Shown here piece by piece: positions 22,101 through 32,676 of a DNA stretch of 64,000 bases. The stretch covers positions 17,621 through 81,620 of the forward strand of contig MEDX01000010.1 in the NCBI GenBank assembly GCA_001724245.1, written 5' to 3'. Under the pieces are notes generated by a model. The model searched no databases and had not been told where the DNA came from. It was given only the letters and a program-made list of their open reading frames with translations. The stretch's first letter is position 1, and the number at the start of each line of letters is the position of its first letter. The translations under genes were made by a program, and so were the position numbers. The stretch is from Fonticula-like sp. SCN 57-25. Lineage: Eukaryota; Nucleariida; Rotosphaerida.

Positions 22101-23412
22101 TCAAACAAACGACTGGCCTGACCGCGCGTTCACCAGCGGGCGGCTTCCAGGGATGACATTCATTGTATTCGAGCGCATAAACGGCGACGCGTCTGCAGCC
22201 TGCGACACCTTTGTTACCACTGGAAAGCATGACAAATTGGTGCGTACGGTTGCAGCGGGCACGTGGACAGGCCGCGCGCGGAGGTCGCGCAGCGTGGCGG
22301 CCAGCTTTTCGGGGTCGGACCGCTTGACGTGGTCAAGAAGGTCCGCGAGGTGCTTGCGGTAGTGCTCGGCGGCCTTGCTCGTGTACTTTTCGCGAATGTG
22401 CGCGGGGTTGAAGGCAGTGGGGTTGATCTTTTGCTCAAGAAAAAACTGGCGAGCACTGATTGAAAAAATAAAAAGAGTCGTTGTGTTAGCAAATATACAT
22501 GATCGATCCCTGTCGTACCGCTTGTTTCCTCCGAGCTGCATGAGCATCATGTTGTCCGGCTTCCACTTGTCGAGGCCGACCGACTGCACAAAGGTGAGGT
22601 GCACGCCGAGGGAGCGGTGTGTCCCCGAGCACTGGATGCAGATAAACACGCCGTACGTGACGGACGCCCAGTTGGGATCGGCCGCGCCGCAGTCAAAGCA
22701 CGCCTACAGCACGTTAGAAAAGATTCAGGGGAAAAAGATGGATCCGCACGAGGTTCTCGCGCTCGAGTGCAATAATGTTGTTGAGCAGCGCCGTCTGCTG
22801 TGGGACAGGCAGAAGCGCAATGGCCGCGAGCGACTGTGGGTAGTCCACCGCGTGCGCTTGGTGCATGGTTGGCGAAACCGCGGACATGGGCATGGACGAG
22901 AGGGAGGCCGTCGACGGCGACGGGCTCAGCCGCGGCGTGGCAGACGGCGACGTCGACGGGACGACGTCTTTGGGGAGCGACAGCGTGAGCGCCCCGGCGC
23001 CCGCCGCGCGCTCGCGGTCCTTCTTGGTGATAAAGTGCTTCATGATCGGGTTGCCCGAGCGGGCGGCCACGCGCGCAGCGGCGGCGGCGGCCTTCTCAGC
23101 CTGGGCGGCCGCGGCCGCCTGGAGCGAATGCGACGCCGCGGGGCCAGCAATGAACTCTTCGCCAGCGGAGACGATCAGCTTGCCCTCGGGCACCATCGCG
23201 AGGAACAACATGTTGTCAAAGACAATGCCGTCCATCGTGTACAACCGCACGGCCTCCTCATCAAAGGGGGGATGCGTGAACGCGGCCACAAAGCAGTTGT
23301 CAATGAGGTCGGGGAGCTTCCAGTCGCCAAAAACGGTCACCGCGCGGGGGGGCGCGCCCTGATCGTCATTGCGGTACACCTTTATGGTGATCCCGGATGG
23401 TCTCGGCGGCAT
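22101..23412 (-). CDS. doublecortin-like domain plus ArfGAP protein
   Basis: Exons run about 23412-22752, 22706-22518 and 22456-22101. The N-terminal 85 residues ([11 protein letters not shown] ... [18 protein letters not shown] ... [13 protein letters not shown] ... [11 protein letters not shown]) look like a doublecortin/KHA-type ubiquitin-fold domain. A Ser/Pro-rich linker leads to a full ArfGAP zinc finger: [15 protein letters not shown], then [20 protein letters not shown] with the arginine finger, then [22 protein letters not shown]. ArfGAPs switch off Arf GTPases on Golgi and endosomal membranes. After the GAP domain the frame continues to a TGA at 22101; a further small intron starting GTACGC near 22250 is possible and would change the last 50 residues. 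The ATG at 23412 fits the domain start. Confidence 0.75.
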
Positions 23413-23935
23413 CGCCTCGCCTCGCGTGCCTGCACGGGTGGCCGAGGAAACGTCCCCTTGAAACATCGAGGGCTGCAAACTGGACCGCGGTTTGCGTGGA
23501 TGCAAACTGGGTCAGTTTGCAGGATCAGATAAAAACATTCCGGTTGTTCCCATTGGAAGATCAAGGTCCTTCAGATCAATTTCAGCCAATCAAGATCGCA
23601 AATTGACAAACATTGGACGGGACGCTTCAAAAAGTCGACACCAAAGCAGCAGTGAGGCGGCCTACGGCGACCGACGGCAACTTTGGGTACTTGAAACAGC
23701 ACTCGTTCGGCTGCTGCTCCGTGAGCCAAGTCATATAAGGAGGCTCTACATCGCTCTTTCCTAATAGAGTTGTTTGGGAGTCGCGCTTTCTGTTCAACGA
23801 GTTGCGTCGATTCCTTAACCGGCCTCGATCACTCCTCTTTGAAATCACGCGTGGCAGCGGATTTGCCCCTTGCATCTGCAGGAATTTGCCGGTGAACCCC
23901 TTTTGCTACTGTGTAGCTTAAAAGTCGTGCTTACC
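23413..23935. promoter_or_regulatory. divergent intergenic region
   Basis: 523 bp between the starts of the ArfGAP gene and the LIM-CH gene. No ORF with family resemblance or clean splice signals was found. It is presumed to hold both promoters; no distinct repeat stands out. Confidence 0.4.
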
Positions 23936-26821
23936 ATGGAAACGGCCGGTATCGTCGCGGACGCAGAGGAGCGGCAGCGCCGTCAGGCAGAGGAAGACGC
24001 CCGCCTGCAAGCGGAGCTCGAAGAGCGTCGCGCAGAACGAGCTGCCAGGCGCGCTCAACGTGCTGCAGCGGCTGCTGGTGCGCACCTGCCCGCCATGTGT
24101 TGCCTATACTCACGCATGACTTAGAAGCGGAATCGCAAAAGTCGAGCCCAGCCATGCCGCCCACCACCACTGCCGCATCTGGCGAGTCTGAGGTGAGGCG
24201 CAAGAGCAAGGAAGTGAGCGCTGCATCTGGCGAATCGGAGGTAAGGCGGAAGAGCAAGGATGAGAGCGAGCCCAAGAAGCGCATTCCCAAGTCGACGTCG
24301 GGCGACTTGTCCGACATTAGCGGCGAAGTAAAGGCGGAGAAGCCGCGCCACCGCAAGTCGCACGACAAGTCGGCGGAGGAGGGCGGCCCCGCATTGGACG
24401 CCGAGGCCGCCGCTGAAGCGGCGCTGGCCAAGGCGGAGCGCAAGAAGAAGCGCGCCGAGGCGCGGGAACGGGACGGCCTGCTGGCAGCGTCGTCCGACAA
24501 GCCCCAGTCTAGCAGCGATAAGGTTGACCAGGCGGCGGCATCGCTGTCGTCGGTCAGTCTCAACGACAGCGCCCCCGCTGCGGAGCCATCAAGCAAGAAG
24601 GCCGAGCTGTTTGCCGCCGTCGGCGAGCTCGACGCGCGCATCTCGACCGCGCTCAAGGAGGAGCCCAAGCGTGCGGCTCTTCCCGCTACCAAGGACATTG
24701 TCCCGCCCAAGGCCGAGGTTAAGGTCGAGGTTACCAAGGTTGAGGTGGCCAAGGCACCCGAGCCTGTTGCAGAGCCTGCCAAGCCCGTCGAGGAGCCGGT
24801 AAAGGAGACGCCTCGGCGTACCAGCCGTGTAGAGGAGGCCAAGACAGATACAAAGGCCGTACAAGAGACAAAGACAGAGACAAAGCCGGTCGAACCGGTG
24901 CAAGAGACAAAGCCGGCCGAAGCTGCAGTTGAAGCTGCGCCCGCTGCTGCCGAAGCCATGTCGCAGGACGACCTTCTCCGCCTCGAGATTGAGCGCGAGC
25001 GCGAGGAACGCCGTCGTGAGCGCGAGCGCCGCCGCTCGGGGGCGTCGGGATCGACGACTTCCACCCCCGAGCCCAACAGTTTTATCGGGTTTTCCAACGC
25101 GCAGCGCCGCACGTCGTCCCCCGCGGCCGCCCCCAGCCGCTCGTTCGCCTCGCCCGCTGCCGTTTCTCTTGCGCCGACGTCGGCCGCAAAGTCCGTTTCG
25201 GCGCCCGAGCCGACCCTGACGACTGCGGCCAAGTCTGCGTACGAGTCGCGCCTGTCGTCGTCGCCTGCACCCGAGAGGCGCGCATCTTCTGCTGAGACTC
25301 GCGCGTCTTCATCACCTGCACCTGAGAGGCGTGTATCTGCTGCCGAGTCGCGTGTGACTTCATCGCCTGAGCCAGAGAGGCGCGCATCTGCTGCTGAATC
25401 GCGCGTGACATCATCTCCTGCTCCGGAGAGGCGCGTTTCTGCTGCCGCTGCCGCCGAGCCGGTTGTGACGCCAGCACCTGCGCCCGTTGAGCCGGTGGTG
25501 ACGCCAGCACCTGCATCTGCCGAGCCCGTCGTGGCGCCATCGCCGGCGCCTGTGGCCGCGTCTTCCGAGCCCGCGCCGACGACGCCCCTCACGCTGGGCA
25601 AGGCCTCGCCGCGCCTTGGCTCGATGTCTGCTGCCATGAAGCGCAGCATCCCGCGCCTCGATGTGTCGCCGCTGTCGTCTGGCGGCTCTGCCGAGGAGCC
25701 CTCGACACCGACGACTCCCGGCAGCGAGGAGCGCCGCCGCCACCGCCGCACGCGCTCGACCGCCGCTGCGGACCTTCCTCAGATCGCGCGCAGTCCGTCG
25801 ATCGGTAATGCCAAGGACAGCTGCTTCCAGTGCCGCAAGCGCGTGTACCCGACGGAGCGACTTGAGGTCGAGGGCACGCTGTTCCACAAGCTCGGCTGCT
25901 TCAAGTGCCACAAGTGCGGCAGCACGCTCCGCGCGGGCCAGTACGGTATCCACTCGGGCACGTTCTACTGCCTCTTGCATCACCGCGCCGCACTCCGCGC
26001 CGATCGCGCCAACGACGAACAGCAGACCGCGGGCCTCGAGAGCGGCAGTGGCAGGGCGGCGAGCCCGACGCGCTCGCTGCGCTCTGACGTGACGGGCACT
26101 TCGACGCCACCCGCGCAGCGCCGCCGCGAGTCTGCCCTGGAGGAGACCGAGAGCCGGCCGCGGTCGTCGAGCGCGCTGTACGGCGGCTCTTCGCGCGTGT
26201 CCGAGACGCCTTCGCCGCCGTCAAAGCTGGCCGCCGAGCCGTCGAACCCTCGCCTGGCGTCGGTCGTGTCGCAGTCGATGCTGCGGTCGCGGACGCCCGA
26301 GCCGAGCCGCTCGGTACACTCACCGCTGCCGTTTGGCGGGTCGCGGTCAAAGACGCCCGAGCCCAAGTCGACGCCCGCCATCCGCTTCACGAGCGTCGCC
26401 GTGACCGTCAGCACAAAGCTGAGCGGCAAGCAGGCGCTGCTCGAGTGGGCAAAGCGCTGCGGCGAGGGGTACCCCAACGTCGAGGTGACCAATTTCAACG
26501 TGTCGTTCCGCGATGGACTTGCGTTCTGCGCAATCATCCACCGCTACAGGCCCAATATGCTCGACTTTAAGGCGCTCTCACCTACCAACCGCCACGAGAA
26601 CCTGCGTCTCGCCTTTGCCGCCGCGGACCAGCTCGTACGCGATGAACTTCCTATTCTTAATATTTACTAACTGTGCAATGCTATAGGGAATTACGCAACT
26701 GCTTGATGTTGAGGACGTGGCCGATTTTGAAAAGCCCGACGACTTTGCCATCATGACGTACCTGTCGGAGAAATACCACTTTTTTAAGAATGATATTATG
26801 GGGAGCGGCTACCGCTCTTGA
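23936..26821 (+). CDS. LIM and calponin-homology domain protein
   Basis: Exons 23936-24077, 24125-26634 and 26687-26821 encode 928 residues. A charged helical N-terminus (AEERQRRQAEEDARLQAEL) is followed by a long disordered Ser/Pro/Ala/Glu region with repeats. One LIM domain (about residues 612-668, CFQCRKRVY ... FHKLGCFKCHKC ... CLLHH) has one extra residue between its first His and next Cys. A single CH domain closes the protein (about 806-925; GKQALLEWAKRCGEGYP, NFNVSFRDGLAFCAIIHRYRP). The CH domain is of the MICAL-like/smoothelin/EHBP1 type, found on actin and endocytic membranes. In MICAL proteins CH precedes LIM; here the order is reversed. The function is inferred as an actin or membrane-tubule adaptor. 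Confidence 0.85.
25249..25440 (+). repeat. 51-nt coding minisatellite in LIM-CH gene
   Basis: Four consecutive 17-residue units of the form (R)xxSSPxPERRxSxAE are encoded here, followed by Pro-Val-Val-Thr-Pro-Ala repeats. A separate exact duplication of AASGESEVRRKSK lies near the N-terminus (24175-24270). All are in the disordered region and in frame. Confidence 0.8.
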
Positions 26822-27066
26822 TATACAAGTGCGGACATATTGCAACGCGTGTCATTTCCAATACTTTTGTAGTTGTTTTTGCACCAACACCATCAATGCC
26901 ATCAGAATGCAATCAGAATACAATATATTATCATATCTTTCTCGGGCAACACCAAAGAGTAGCACAATAGATGATATTTGCGTATGATTATCAACCTCTG
27001 ATTCTGAATTCACTTTACGCTCCTCCTTTGCCATTAAAAAAGCCAAACTAGTATTGTACAAATGCA

Positions 27067-29379
27067 TTACACCTCGTAGAGCAGCCGCTCCTTGAGCAGT
27101 CTAATGCTCGCAATCGCCCACTCTTCCCTCGTGATCCAAAAGTCGCGCGTGTTCTCGAGCCGCGCCGCGACGCATCCGCCCTTCCACGTCACAACGCGCC
27201 CGTCCAGCTCGCGTGGGTTGCTCACCACCTGCACATCCGTATTCGGCCACGCGCGCCTCAAACTACAAACACAATGAAACGTGTCAGCCACTCGAACATA
27301 AAAAAACTTCTTTGATTTGCGCACCAGTCGGCGAGGATGGGGACGAGGTGAGGGACAAGTGAGCCGCCGCCGACGAGCAGCACATTGCCAAGCAGCTTCT
27401 TGCGCTTCTCCTCAGAGTCAAGCTTTTCAATGCTCTGCTGCACAGCAGCATCAACTCCACGCCATGCGTACATTTGCGCGTCCGCCGCCTCGCCTGCCGC
27501 CGCAGCAGCAGCAGCAGCAGCGGTATTGGTGGCGGGGGAAGAATTGGCGGCCGGCGGCGCGGGCGTCGCCGTAGGCGTCGGCACCGGCGTGCTCGCACTC
27601 GACGCCGTCGGCGTATTTCCTGTATTAGCCGCTCCTGTCGCTGCCACGGCGGTCGGGGCCGCAGTGGCGGTGGCCGCGGCCGCGGCGGCGTCCATCGGGT
27701 CGGCCGTCACGGAAGGCGACGCGGACGTCGGCGCGCTGTAATGGCGGGGAAAAAGTGTCAGCGCACTCTCTTTAATCCACGTGGACGTACTCTGTGTCCT
27801 GGCGGAGCTTGAAGACGATGGCGGGGACGGGCTTGCCGTCGTCGGTCTTGGGTTCGTCAGAGTCGGCAAAGACGTCCTCGGGGTCGGGCAGCGCACGGCG
27901 CGTCGGGAGGACGGCGGGGCGGTACATGTGGTTGTTAAAGACGCTCTGAGGGGAATGGTTAGAATGGGATGGGAAAGAACAAAAGAAAAAGGTAAACAGC
28001 AAACGCACGTGGGCGGCAACAAAGAATTCGTCGTTCACTTTAAAGTCGACGCGCATCGCGCGGTCACCGTGGCTGCGCAGAATCCACTGGAACTGCTGCC
28101 CCGTCGTCGCCTCGGCCTGCACATCATTTAGCAACTTCATCAATACAATACAATATAATTTTATAAATAACAATTTACGTACGAGCAAGCTGACGTGCGC
28201 CTCCTTGAGCTCGTTCAGCGACGCAATCTGGTGAGCCAATGCGAGCCCGCAGTCGCGCATCGGGAAAGCCTCCTGCCGCATAAGGAGCGCGTGCAGGACC
28301 CTTGTCATGTCGTCCCCTCCATAGTTCATCCTGACGCGCGTCGTCCGCTGCAGCCACCCGTCGTCGACGCACGAGACGGTGGTCGTCTGCGCGCCGAGGT
28401 CGACGACGCACGCCGCGCTGAGCGTCGCGCCAAAGGCGGCGCAGACGGCCTCCTGGTGCGAGAGTACAGCCTTGACGCCCATGCCGCGCAGCGCAACGTT
28501 GTGCAGGTCCTTGAGCAGCGCCGTGTCGGCCACGTCGGGCACGACGAGGAAGACCGAGTACTCACCGAGCGAGGCCGCGGGGATCTTGAGGTGCGTCTCA
28601 ATGGCGGTGGTCCAGATGGCGGAAAGGTCCGCCTCGAGCTCCATCTTGGACGCGTACGACGCCGTGTCGGGGAAGCCGTGCTTGAAGGGGTAGCGAATGG
28701 CGTACGGCTCGCGCGGGTCGATGCGGAGCGCCTCGTGGCCAATGTAAAAGGGGCGGTCGGGGTCCTCGGTCCACGTCACGTCAGAGACGCTCGCGCTGTC
28801 GGGGAGGAGCTTGGGGACCGACGCGCTGTTAAAGGTGTCCGCCTGGGACTGGACGCGGCGGCGCGCCTGCTTCTGGCGGTCGCGCATGCCTTCCTCGTAA
28901 TCAGTCATCTGCTGCTCCATCTCGGCGAGATTCGCAGGCGAATTCTCGATCGACACATTCAGATGAGCGGGATGGTCGCCGGAGGGAAGCGACACGCGAC
29001 GCGCGATGCAGTGCGGCACTGTCACGGGGTACGCGTCAGAGGCGCGGCCAATGCGCAGGAAGCGCGAGCCGGGGTGAATCACAATCACATTGGAGCCGCG
29101 CGCATCGGCGTTCGGCGCATTCTTGCCGGTCGATGTGTCGATGAGGGCGACGGAAGGGCCCTTCATGTACTTTGACGTCGCGTTCCTGATCGCGCCCATC
29201 AGCGGCATAATGTAGACAGACATGCTCGGCCTGGCGCGCTTGTCGTCCGCCGTTGCCGCCTGCGCGGGCTCCGACGGCGTGGAGACCACCTTTTTGCTCA
29301 CGACCGGCGCGGGGGAACTGTTCTCAATGGCATCGCCGTCATCCACGTCGAGCGTCGAGGCGTCGCGCTTCTTGCCCAT
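27067..29379 (-). CDS. ARP8: actin-related protein ARP8 (INO80 complex)
   Basis: Exons 29379-28183, 28116-28009, 27945-27791, 27735-27325 and 27262-27067 encode 688 residues. The actin fold is interrupted in the ARP8 manner: NVIVIHPGSRFLRIGRASDAYP at the start, HCIARR, then YPFKHGFPD, VVPDVADTALLKDL, QEAVCAAFGATLSAACVVDLGAQTTTVSCVDDGW, and NVLLVGGGSLVPHLVPIL, ending with WKGGCVAARL and WITREEW. ARP8 binds nucleosomes and DNA as part of the INO80 chromatin remodeller in the nucleus. A 65-residue Ala/Thr/Pro-rich insertion sits in exon four before GEAADAQMYAWRGVDAAV. Introns have GTACGT, GTGCGT, GTACGT and GTGCGC donors. Confidence 0.92.
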
Positions 29380-29673
29380 GGTATGCTGGCGTGGCTAGCG
29401 TGCGTCTCGCGGCCAAGCAGTGGGGACCGTTTAACTACAGGATCCGGCACTGTTCCGGCGGGCAGAGCAGAGGCGCGCGACTGGAGGCACGATTTCTGAT
29501 ATGCGCAGTCAGCAAAGTGGCCTCGGATAAGCAGCGGATAAGACTGGGATAAGAGAGATCGAAAATACATGTCGTTCAATGCAAGTTCCTTCAAAGAGTG
29601 TGTACTGTGAATCAAGTAATGCTATTTGAATCATATAACTGTGAGTTTTCTGTACAACGAATAATAATGGTAC
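29380..29673. promoter_or_regulatory. ARP8 upstream region with triple GGATAAG
   Basis: Three GGATAAG words occur between 29524 and 29552, spaced 12-13 nt apart, about 150 bp upstream of the ARP8 start. The core GATAAG resembles GATA-factor sites. The rest of the 294 bp shows no gene. Confidence 0.4.
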
Positions 29674-32207
29674 TCAAGGCTTGAGGATGTCGAGCATGCT
29701 GTGCACCTCTGCGACCGAGTCTAGGTAGTAGTGCGCCTTGGTCTGCTTCTTGCCCACCGTGACGGTGTAGCTGTACGGGATGTGACCCACAAGCGAAAAC
29801 ACAGGCTCGTCGGTCTTTCCGTCGCCAACGCACAGCAAAAAGTCGACCTGCGGGCCCTCAATGCCGCTCTCGTCGTCCCACTCGGCGCCATTGATATCTG
29901 CAGAACAGTACATTGTGAGCAAGAAAAGCACAAAGATATATATGTTTTGTGCGTACCGAGAAGAATGGCGCGCGCGACGGTCGACTTTTCCACTGACGCC
30001 GGACGGACCTCGAGCGTCTTTGAGCCGAGCACGATAGAGACCGCCATGTGGCTCAGGATCTTGTCGAGGTTCACCTGGAGCTCGGCCGCCTGCCAGCTGC
30101 CAAATTCGGGGTCGGCGTTGCGGTAGTGCCACGTCAGGTTAATGTCCTTTTCCTCAATAAACGACCCGGGCGTGCGCTCAGTGTAGTGCTGGAAGAGTGG
30201 CCGAATCGTGTCGCGCCACGACATGTCAATGTCGTCCACCATGCGGATCCAGCCATTCTCAACCGAGTGCTACAAGAGTCGACGTGAGCACAAAAAGGGA
30301 AGAAAACAGGCCCAATGCGGCGTACAGGACTGATGGCGTTGGCGCGCGGCGGCGGCGTAAAGTTGGGCGGGTGGCGGTAAAAGCAGCCGTGCTCTGCGCT
30401 GAGACCGACTCCCGCGTCCTACAAGGTAAATAGAGGTCAGCAGCTGCACAGCCAAACATAAGGAAATCGTACCCCAAACCACTTTTCTAGGTTGGCGCGG
30501 TCGCGTCCCGAGATAATGTAGACGAGCGTGTTTGGCAGCGCCGCGAGCGCGCGGAGGCTTGCGAGCACGCCCGGCGACGGCTGCGCAAACTCGGGCAGCT
30601 TATGCGTGCGGGTGAGCGTGCCGTCATAGTCGAGCACGATGACGCGCTTCTTGGTCGACTTTTGGAACGACTGGACGACGTCCTGGATGGCGAGCTTTGG
30701 CAGCACATTCCTTGCCTCGTTTTCCTCGCTGACGCGGAGCAGCTCGCGCACAAACGACGTCCCCCAGAACGACGCCGTGTGCTTGTTGATGTAGCGGTAG
30801 AGCTTTTCGTGGTTGCTCTGCCGCTCGCTCGGCGGCAACGTGAGCGCGTGGTAGATTGTGTCCGCGAGCTCCTCCGTGTTCCACGGGTTGACGATGAGCG
30901 CGCCGCTGAGCGACTGCGCCGCGCCGGCAAACTCGGAGAGGATGAGCACGCCGTGCTTCTCCTGCTGGCAGGCGATGAACTCGTACGACACGAGGTTCAT
31001 GCCGTCGCGCGTGGACGTTACGAGCGCAACGTCGGCGGCGCAGTAGAGCGCGCACAGCTCCTGAAAGTTGACCGACTGGTTCAAAAAGTGGATCGGCATC
31101 GAGTCGGCCGAGCCAAAGATGCCGTTGATGCGGCCGACGAGCTCGTTCAGGTTGGCGCGCAAGTTCTGGTACTCTTCGACGTCGGTGCGCGAGGGGACCG
31201 CCACCTGGATGAGCACGACCTTTTCCTTGAACTGCGGGTACTTTGTGAGGAAGAGCTCGAGGGCGTACAGCTTTTGCGGCACGCCCTTGATGTAGTCCAG
31301 GCGGTCCACGCCGAGCAGGATGAACTTGCCGCGGTGCTTGTTGTGCAGCTCCTCAATGCGCGCGATGACCGACGGCTCCGCCAGCCCCTCGCAGAACTTT
31401 TCGGGCTCGATGCCGATGGGGAACGTGCCGACCTGCACAAAGCGACCCTCGAATTCGACGCCGTTGGGCATCGTCGAGAGGCCCAGGATGCGCGTACAGG
31501 ACGACAAAAAGTGGCGCGCATAGTCGTACGTGTGGAAGCCAATGAGGTCGCTCTGCAGCAGCCCGCTGAGCACCTGCTTGCGCACCGGCAGGATGCGGTA
31601 GATCTCGGACGACGGGAACGGCGTGTGCAGGAAAAAGCCAATCTTCATCGGCGTGTTGATCCCGACGGCCACGCGCAGCATCTCGGGCATGAGCATAAGG
31701 TGGTAGTCATGGATCCACACAATGTCGCCCGCGCGCACAAGCGTCGCGACGGCGTCGGCGAACGCCTGGTTCGCGCACTGGTACGCGATCCAGTCACGCT
31801 CCTGAAAGTTAATTTCGCCGGGGAGGTAGTGGAAGAGCGGCCACAGGATGCTGTTGCTGAATCCGTTGTAGTGCAGGTCGGCAATCTCGTCCTTGAGAAA
31901 GACGGGAAGGCAAGAGTGCTCAGAGAGAAGCTTGTCGCGCACGTACGCCTGCTCGGCCTCGGGGACCTCAAGGCCCGGCCAGCCGATCCACGTAAACCGG
32001 AGATCCTTCTTGAGGCCGTTCAGCGCAGAGACGAGGCCGCCAGAGCTCATCTTGAACGTCCACTCGTCGCCGGTCCTGCAAAAGAGCGGCGCGCACGGTG
32101 AGCGACCGCGCCAGTTAATCTGAGGGAGGCGAGCGAGCGTACTTGTTGACCGTCACCGGTAGGCGGTTGGACACGACGAGCATGTGCGTCTTGGTGCCGC
32201 CCTCCAT
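29674..32207 (-). CDS. bifunctional trehalose-6-phosphate synthase/phosphatase
   Basis: Five exons (32207-32143, 32075 to about 30475, then three shorter ones) encode about 790 residues. The N-terminal GT20 domain starts LVVSNRLPV, has SSGGLVSAL, WIHDYHLMLMP, GVDRLDYIKGV and TSTRDGMNLVSYEF, all consistent with an active synthase joining UDP-glucose and glucose-6-phosphate. The C-terminal HAD-type phosphatase has the nucleophile motif VLDYDGTLTR, ISGRDR, LSAEHGCFYR and a late VGDGKTDEPVF, also intact. Both steps of trehalose synthesis therefore look present in one cytosolic enzyme, unlike yeast where TPS1 and TPS2 are separate. Introns have GTACGC or GTACGA donors. Confidence 0.93.
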
Positions 32208-32676
32208 GGTAGGTGCTTGGCTAAGTAGCGGGTTCTTTAGCAACGGCATGGGTGGTCGCAGGCAAAGAGCAGTCGGTTGGCCACACAAAATGCAAACAAA
32301 TGGTGGGAAGGGGGCGGGAAATGGAGGGAATGGACCACAAAGGGCGGCAAAACCTCATAAGGAGGGCAATATGACTATGCGTACCTCATATCACTCATGC
32401 TATAAACGATGACGAAGGCCCTTCGTTCGCACTATTTTCGCCGAAACACGAGTCACAATGACTTCACCCGCGTTTCGAATTCGCGTCCGCTGTCCTGTTG
32501 GCTATGCGTCACAACGCGAATGAAGCTTCTCGACTCCTAACTCACAGGCATGTAGCACGCCTGCCGTGATCTACATGCATGTGACATTCATGTGCTGACA
32601 ACATTGCTGCAGCATTGTAGGAAGCGCAGTTCAAACTTGCCGCGACTTCTGTAGAAAAGGCAGTCGGCATCCAAAC
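32208..32676. promoter_or_regulatory. divergent promoter region with E2F-like site
   Basis: 469 bp between the starts of the trehalose gene and the Mid1-like gene. GGGCGGGAAA at 32312-32321 matches the E2F consensus on the reverse strand. Nothing else coding is seen. Confidence 0.4.

Noticed and set aside
30602-32101. 499-codon open frame opposite the trehalose enzyme
   Set aside because: Antisense shadow; the minus-strand reading has all GT20 and HAD motifs, this one has none.
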